Source of the DNA: Paenibacillus kyungheensis
Lineage (GTDB): Bacteria > Bacillota > Bacilli > Paenibacillales > Paenibacillaceae
Direction of reading: 5' to 3'
Assembly (NCBI RefSeq): GCF_028606985.1
Contig: NZ_CP117416.1
Location: forward strand, 1,154,001 to 1,218,000
Length of the DNA: 64,000 nucleotides
Shown: piece after piece, positions 60,700 to 64,000 of the stretch
Layout: every line of letters begins with the position of its first letter
How positions within the stretch are numbered: position 1 is the stretch's first letter
The notes under the pieces: model-generated
Databases searched by the model: none
What the model was told of the DNA's origin: nothing
The model's input: only the letters and a program-made list of their open reading frames with translations
Program-made: the position numbers and the translations under genes

Positions 60700-62965
60700 A
60701 AGTTCCGCCTCCTTTACGATCTCGATCATAAGCATCTGCTATCGCATCGTTGTAAAATAAAGATAATACCTGTTCCCGCAAAGGCAATACTTCTGTCCGT
60801 TGTACCCACTTCCATACCGGTTCACTGTAATACGCTTGATAACGATACAATTCCAGACACAGAAATATTAGATATAGCGCGTCTGGCAAATGATCTACTG
60901 TAGTTAACAAATGCGCTTCTTGAATACGCTCTGTAGCACATCCTCCAATATAAATTTCCCAACCAGCCGGTGAATATAATATGCCGATATCTTGCACACG
61001 AACACTAATAGGAGAATAGATATTCTGAGCTACAGCTATACGTGTAGGATAAGGTAATATCAGATGTTGTACTGTAGACTGCCATTGCTGTATCTGCTCG
61101 ACCACATTTGACCCATCTATAGTATGAAAATGATCAGAATACCCTGCTAGCCATTCACGATCTAACGATATCTGTAGATGAGGTAACAGATTTGCATGAT
61201 CTATTGCCAAAGAACTGTCTAAATACAATTGTAGATAATAACGAATTGCTGTGATACAGGTGTCACAACCATCATGCTCTGATTGATCGGAGATAGACAA
61301 ATCATCTACATGAAAGATATCTTCATCTTTGATATCGAGAGGACTGTATGCAATAGGTGTATTAGTAGATGACAATTGAGTTAGCACTTCTGTAACTGTT
61401 CTCCATGAATGTTGTTGAATTTGTTGCTTTAAAGCCGTATGTGTTAAAGATATTGATGAACAGACAGGGATATGATCAGGATGTGTAACAAGCGAAGCAT
61501 GAAGAGGAGTATCGAGAATATGTTCTTGATCTTCCTCGATGGTGCCGGATAAGCTATAACGAACAAGCGCTTCAACGATTGGGCGACAACCTCCACATGA
61601 GCCGGATGCTTGGGTATGTTGCTGAACTTCGTCTGCGGTCTGTAATCCATGTGTCTGTATAGATTGCAAAATGGTCGCTTTGGTAACTGCATTACAAGCG
61701 CAAACGGTAGAAGTATGTTCTAGTTTGGCGGCGGCGATATCTGTAGGATTGTTTGTCGGTGTGGGACTTGAAGTATCTACCGCTTGTAACTGTTGAAGAT
61801 AAGAATGGGCAGAAGTGCCTTGCTTGATCATTTCTAATAATGAAATGCCTTCTGCGGTATCCCCGTACAAAATAGCACCTGTAATTCTATCTCCAACAGC
61901 ACTCACTTTTTTGTACGTTTTGCGTACACCATCATATTGCTGTACGATTTGCTGACAATCAGAAGCATTTGTATCGCCTACTGAAAATACCGATACACCG
62001 GATATTTTTAACTGTGAATAAGGGATCGAGCCTTGATAAGGTAAAGGAGTTTGCTGACAAAGATGCTGTGCAAGCACTTTGCCTTGTTCGTAAAGTGGAG
62101 CCACCAGACCGTATGTAATACCTTGATGTTCTGCACATTCTCCCACCGCATAGATGCCCTCTATACTGGTCTGCATATAATCATTCACAACAATTCCGCG
62201 CTGAACATGCAATCCTGCATACTCTGCTAGACGAATATGAGGTCGTATCCCCACAGCGAATACTACAAGATCGACTGCTAATTTGGCTCCACTTGCAAAA
62301 CGTAACCCTTGAGCACGAGTAGCGCCTGTAATGCGAGTCGTATTCTCATTGAGATGAAAGGTCATTCCTTGTTGCTCCAGTTCTTGTTGTAACAATTGCG
62401 CAGATAGTAGATCTAACTGACGATTCATCAAGTAAGGTGCATTATGAATCACATGAGTGTCCATTCCTAAATGAAGCAGACCACGAGCCGCTTCCAGTCC
62501 GAGCAATCCTCCGCCGATAACAGCCGCCTGTTGATAATGCTGAGCATATCTTTTCATCTGTTCGCAATCTTCTACAGTACGAAAAGAAATTACTCCTTTT
62601 TTATCCGCACCTTGAATAGGAGGAATAAAAGGAACCGAACCGGTAGCAAAAATCAGGATATCATAGGTGTGTTGTAGACCTGAAGCAGTAGTTAATATTC
62701 GAGTATCTGGATCAACATGAGTCACTGTTTCTGTCGTATATAATTGGATCTGTTGCTGTTCATACCATGACCAATCATGCAGAATAATATGTTCAAATGT
62801 ATGTTCACCTTGTAACATTTTAGATAGCAAAATGCGGTTATAATTTGGATGCTTTTCTGTACCAAAAATCGTAATCTCAAATGTATCAGGTGCTAACTTT
62901 ACGATCTCTTCGACACAGCGTACACCTGCCATGCCGTTACCGATAACGACTAATTGTTGTCGCAT
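60659..62965 (-). CDS. nasB: Assimilatory nitrate reductase, electron-transfer subunit
   Basis: A 768-residue flavoprotein with AAAGGAGGAAC upstream; Bacillus NasB has a similar size. Order: pyridine-nucleotide:disulfide oxidoreductase module with VIGNGMAGVRCVEE at the N-terminus and AVIGGGLLGLEAARGL near residue 148, a BFD-like [2Fe-2S] domain (VCACNAVTKATILQSI near 420 and GSCGGCRPIVEALV near 458), then a C-terminal region with a nitrite/sulfite-reductase ferredoxin-like half domain (GWEIYIGGCATERIQEAHLL). It passes NADH electrons to NasC. A NirB-like nitrite reductase is excluded because the sirohaem-binding core is missing. Confidence 0.88.
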   Translation of the reverse strand: MRQQLVVIGNGMAGVRCVEEIVKLAPDTFEITIFGTEKHPNYNRILLSKMLQGEHTFEHIILHDWSWYEQQQIQLYTTETVTHVDPDTRILTTASGLQHTYDILIFATGSVPFIPPIQGADKKGVISFRTVEDCEQMKRYAQHYQQAAVIGGGLLGLEAARGLLHLGMDTHVIHNAPYLMNRQLDLLSAQLLQQELEQQGMTFHLNENTTRITGATRAQGLRFASGAKLAVDLVVFAVGIRPHIRLAEYAGLHVQRGIVVNDYMQTSIEGIYAVGECAEHQGITYGLVAPLYEQGKVLAQHLCQQTPLPYQGSIPYSQLKISGVSVFSVGDTNASDCQQIVQQYDGVRKTYKKVSAVGDRITGAILYGDTAEGISLLEMIKQGTSAHSYLQQLQAVDTSSPTPTNNPTDIAAAKLEHTSTVCACNAVTKATILQSIQTHGLQTADEVQQHTQASGSCGGCRPIVEALVRYSLSGTIEEDQEHILDTPLHASLVTHPDHIPVCSSISLTHTALKQQIQQHSWRTVTEVLTQLSSTNTPIAYSPLDIKDEDIFHVDDLSISDQSEHDGCDTCITAIRYYLQLYLDSSLAIDHANLLPHLQISLDREWLAGYSDHFHTIDGSNVVEQIQQWQSTVQHLILPYPTRIAVAQNIYSPISVRVQDIGILYSPAGWEIYIGGCATERIQEAHLLTTVDHLPDALYLIFLCLELYRYQAYYSEPVWKWVQRTEVLPLREQVLSLFYNDAIADAYDRDRKGGGTYDADAMSFLQRTM

Positions 62966-63016
62966 AACAAGTTCCTCCTTTGGTGTTATTTCAAAGGTGC
63001 ATCGTCATTTGCACAG

Positions 63017-63084
63017 AAAAAGCCCTTCTCCATATTCAGGAAAAGGGCATCATTGCCGTTACGTAATCACACTCCATTGTGTGA
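63017..63084 (-). promoter_or_regulatory. ANTAR-type antiterminator leader of nasB-nasC
   Basis: On the minus strand, hairpin P1 is TCACAC-AATGGA-GTGTGA (63084-63067) and hairpin P2 is GGC-AATGAT-GCC (63057-63046). A terminator stem GCCCTTTTCC/GGAGAAGGGC plus TTTTT (63048-63017) uses the 3' arm of P2, so P2 and terminator exclude each other. Both loops have six bases with A at position 1 and G at position 4, the described ANTAR target signature. Confidence 0.8.
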
Positions 63085-63097
63085 AATCTTATCAATA

Positions 63098-63126
63098 ACA
63101 TTAATAGATGATGCTTTTAATGTCAA
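63098..63126 (-). promoter_or_regulatory. Probable promoter of nasB-nasC
   Basis: On the minus strand TTGACA (63126-63121) and TAATGT (63103-63098) are 17 bases apart. The -35 hexamer is part of the TnrA/GlnR box at 63121-63137. The -10 match is only moderate. Confidence 0.5.
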
Positions 63127-63137
63127 TATAATTAACA
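63121..63137. promoter_or_regulatory. TnrA/GlnR box, perfect consensus
   Basis: TGTCAATATAATTAACA matches TGTNAN7TNACA exactly, in the divergent nas control region, and overlaps the probable -35 of nasB. It predicts control by nitrogen status. Confidence 0.85.
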
Positions 63138-63161
63138 TAAAATAAAAATATTTAGAATTTG

Positions 63162-63178
63162 AGTTAATTATATTGACA
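63162..63178. promoter_or_regulatory. TnrA/GlnR box, one mismatch
   Basis: AGTTAATTATATTGACA differs from TGTNAN7TNACA only at its first base. Its right half TTGACA is also the -35 hexamer of the transporter promoter. Confidence 0.75.
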
Positions 63179-63201
63179 TATCAGTCTGTCGTTCATATAA
63201 T
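63173..63201 (+). promoter_or_regulatory. Consensus sigma-A promoter of the nitrate transporter gene
   Basis: TTGACA and TATAAT match the consensus perfectly with a 17-base spacer, placing the transcript start near 63208, about 190 bases before the start codon and upstream of the antiterminator hairpins. Confidence 0.88.
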
Positions 63202-63262
63202 TTGAATCAAATTCATATTTGTGATGGCAACCAACTGCACAACAATATCATACATTTATAAG

Positions 63263-63350
63263 ATGGCACACAATGACGTGTACCATTTCCTAACGGCAAT
63301 GAAGCCGCAACTTGTCCCGAATGTAATATACGGGCAAATTGCGGCTTTTT
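63263..63350 (+). promoter_or_regulatory. ANTAR-type antiterminator leader of the nitrate transporter gene
   Basis: P1 is ATGGCACAC-AATGAC-GTGTACCAT (63263-63286, one A-C mismatch) and P2 is CGGC-AATGAA-GCCG (63294-63307). A terminator GCCGCAA/TTGCGGC with TTTTT (63304-63350) starts in the 3' arm of P2, so the two structures exclude each other. Loops have six bases with A at position 1 and G at position 4, as in ANTAR-protein targets. Confidence 0.88.
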
Positions 63351-63399
63351 ATTATAACTATAGACAAAAATAAACCAACTGTGGAGAGGATGATACACA

Positions 63400-64000
63400 A
63401 TGATGGACAAAAAAAGTTTTTGGCAAAGCGGGCATAAGCCTACATTACTCGGTTCTTTTTTATACTTTGATATCAGCTTTATGATCTGGGGAATGATTGG
63501 ACCACTTAGTGTCATTATTGCACTGGATTATCCTATGGACCCTGTACAAAAAGCACAACTGGTTGCTTTACCTGTATTGGGCGGTTCAATTTTGCGATTG
63601 GTGTTAGGGTTCTTATCTGATTATATAGGGCCCAAGTTAACCGCGCAGATTGGCATGATTCTTACTCTAATTCCTCTACTGCTGGGCTGGCAATGGGTAC
63701 AATCGTTAGAGCAGTTATATGTGGTAGCCATCTTGCTAGGTATTGCAGGAGCATCTTTTGCGGCGGCTTTGCCACTTGCAGGACAATGGTATCCCAAAGA
63801 ACATCAAGGTCTAGCGATGGGGATTGCAGGAGCAGGCAATAGCGGAACTGTAATAGCGACTTTATTTGCGAATCGGTTAGCTCAACATTTTGGTAGCTGG
63901 GAAATTGTATTTGGAATAGCGATGATTCCGATTATTCTGGTATTTATTTTCTTTACGATCTTTGCCAAAAATAGCCCTAATCGTCCTGAACCTAAAAAAT
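63400..64000 (+). CDS. nasA: Nitrate/nitrite transporter, NarK/NasA family (3' end outside window)
   Basis: ATG 63400 follows GGAGAGGA by nine bases, and the frame stays open to the window end (200 residues). The start [20 protein letters not shown] and the segments [40 protein letters not shown] and [20 protein letters not shown], followed by NSGT, are typical of the nitrate-nitrite porter branch of the [11 protein letters not shown] is the nitrate signature. About six membrane segments are visible of an expected twelve. It imports nitrate for NasC/NasB and is regulated with them from the shared control region. Confidence 0.9.
   Translation, partial: MMDKKSFWQSGHKPTLLGSFLYFDISFMIWGMIGPLSVIIALDYPMDPVQKAQLVALPVLGGSILRLVLGFLSDYIGPKLTAQIGMILTLIPLLLGWQWVQSLEQLYVVAILLGIAGASFAAALPLAGQWYPKEHQGLAMGIAGAGNSGTVIATLFANRLAQHFGSWEIVFGIAMIPIILVFIFFTIFAKNSPNRPEPKK

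Noticed and set aside
63202-63399. Molybdenum-cofactor riboswitch before the nitrate transporter gene
   Set aside because: The leader is fully explained by two short six-base-loop hairpins and a terminator; the larger Moco RNA architecture is absent.

Overview
The window looks like chromosomal DNA of a low-to-moderate G+C, spore-former-type Firmicute, most probably Paenibacillus or a close relative. The clues are strong AGGAGG ribosome sites with frequent GTG/TTG starts, CUT1 sugar importers of the LplB/YtcP/lipoprotein type without their own ATPase, several YesM/YesN-type sensor/AraC-regulator pairs, a seven-function Mrp antiporter, Bacillus-like nasB/nasC genes, and perfect catabolite-responsive elements (cre) and TnrA/GlnR boxes. 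Species identity is inference. No rRNA, tRNA, CRISPR array, prophage or insertion sequence was recognised.

Layout. 1-1191: 3' part of an AAA+ ATPase gene. 1.5-8.8 kb: a pectin locus (secreted pectate lyase, two CUT1 permeases, a lipoprotein receptor, a LacI regulator, a cytoplasmic-type pectinesterase), with a cre site and two copies of a palindrome in front of the transporter genes. 9-15.3 kb: a BMP-type nucleoside ABC importer followed by a YuiH-like molybdopterin oxidoreductase and a nucleoside phosphorylase. 15.4-17.1 kb: an AT-rich minus-strand pair, a HipA-like kinase and a DUF3037 protein. 17.4-21.8 kb: a membrane-anchored sugar-binding protein, sensor kinase and YesN regulator (XylFII-LytS-YesN-like), with 72-bp tandem repeats between kinase and regulator. 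22-23.8 kb: a VOC protein divergent from a WYL regulator, and a small membrane protein. 24-30 kb: mrpABCDEFG with mrpA and mrpB fused. 30.1-33.2 kb: a CMD-family gene divergent from merR-cysK, then an AraC regulator. 33.4-34.7 kb: a toxin-antitoxin-like pair.

35.3-39.6 kb: a ChvE-GguA-GguB (XylFGH-type) monosaccharide importer. 40-47.8 kb: a second CUT1 importer with its own YesM/YesN pair; that kinase probably starts at an unusual ATT codon. 47.9-50.8 kb: a large hybrid histidine kinase. 50.9-53.5 kb: two paralogous unknown proteins with long disordered Ser/Thr/Pro tails. 53.6-57.2 kb: an asymmetric heterodimeric ABC exporter. 57.3-58.4 kb: a GNAT acetyltransferase. 58.6-64 kb: nasC-nasB, divergent from a NarK/NasA nitrate transporter gene cut by the window end.

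The most striking non-coding signals are these. (1) Both divergent nas leaders carry two small hairpins with AATG-type six-base loops, the second overlapping a terminator. That is the signature of ANTAR antitermination targets, placed next to two TnrA/GlnR boxes. (2) Two copies of a long hairpin lie on either side of the chvE-like gene. They share an identical 60-nt core and have outer arms that differ in sequence but still pair. (3) A separate ~150-nt inverted repeat and the 72-bp repeats also sit in spacers inside probable operons. Together the genes describe a plant-polysaccharide user that takes up pectin fragments, monosaccharides and nucleosides and can assimilate nitrate.
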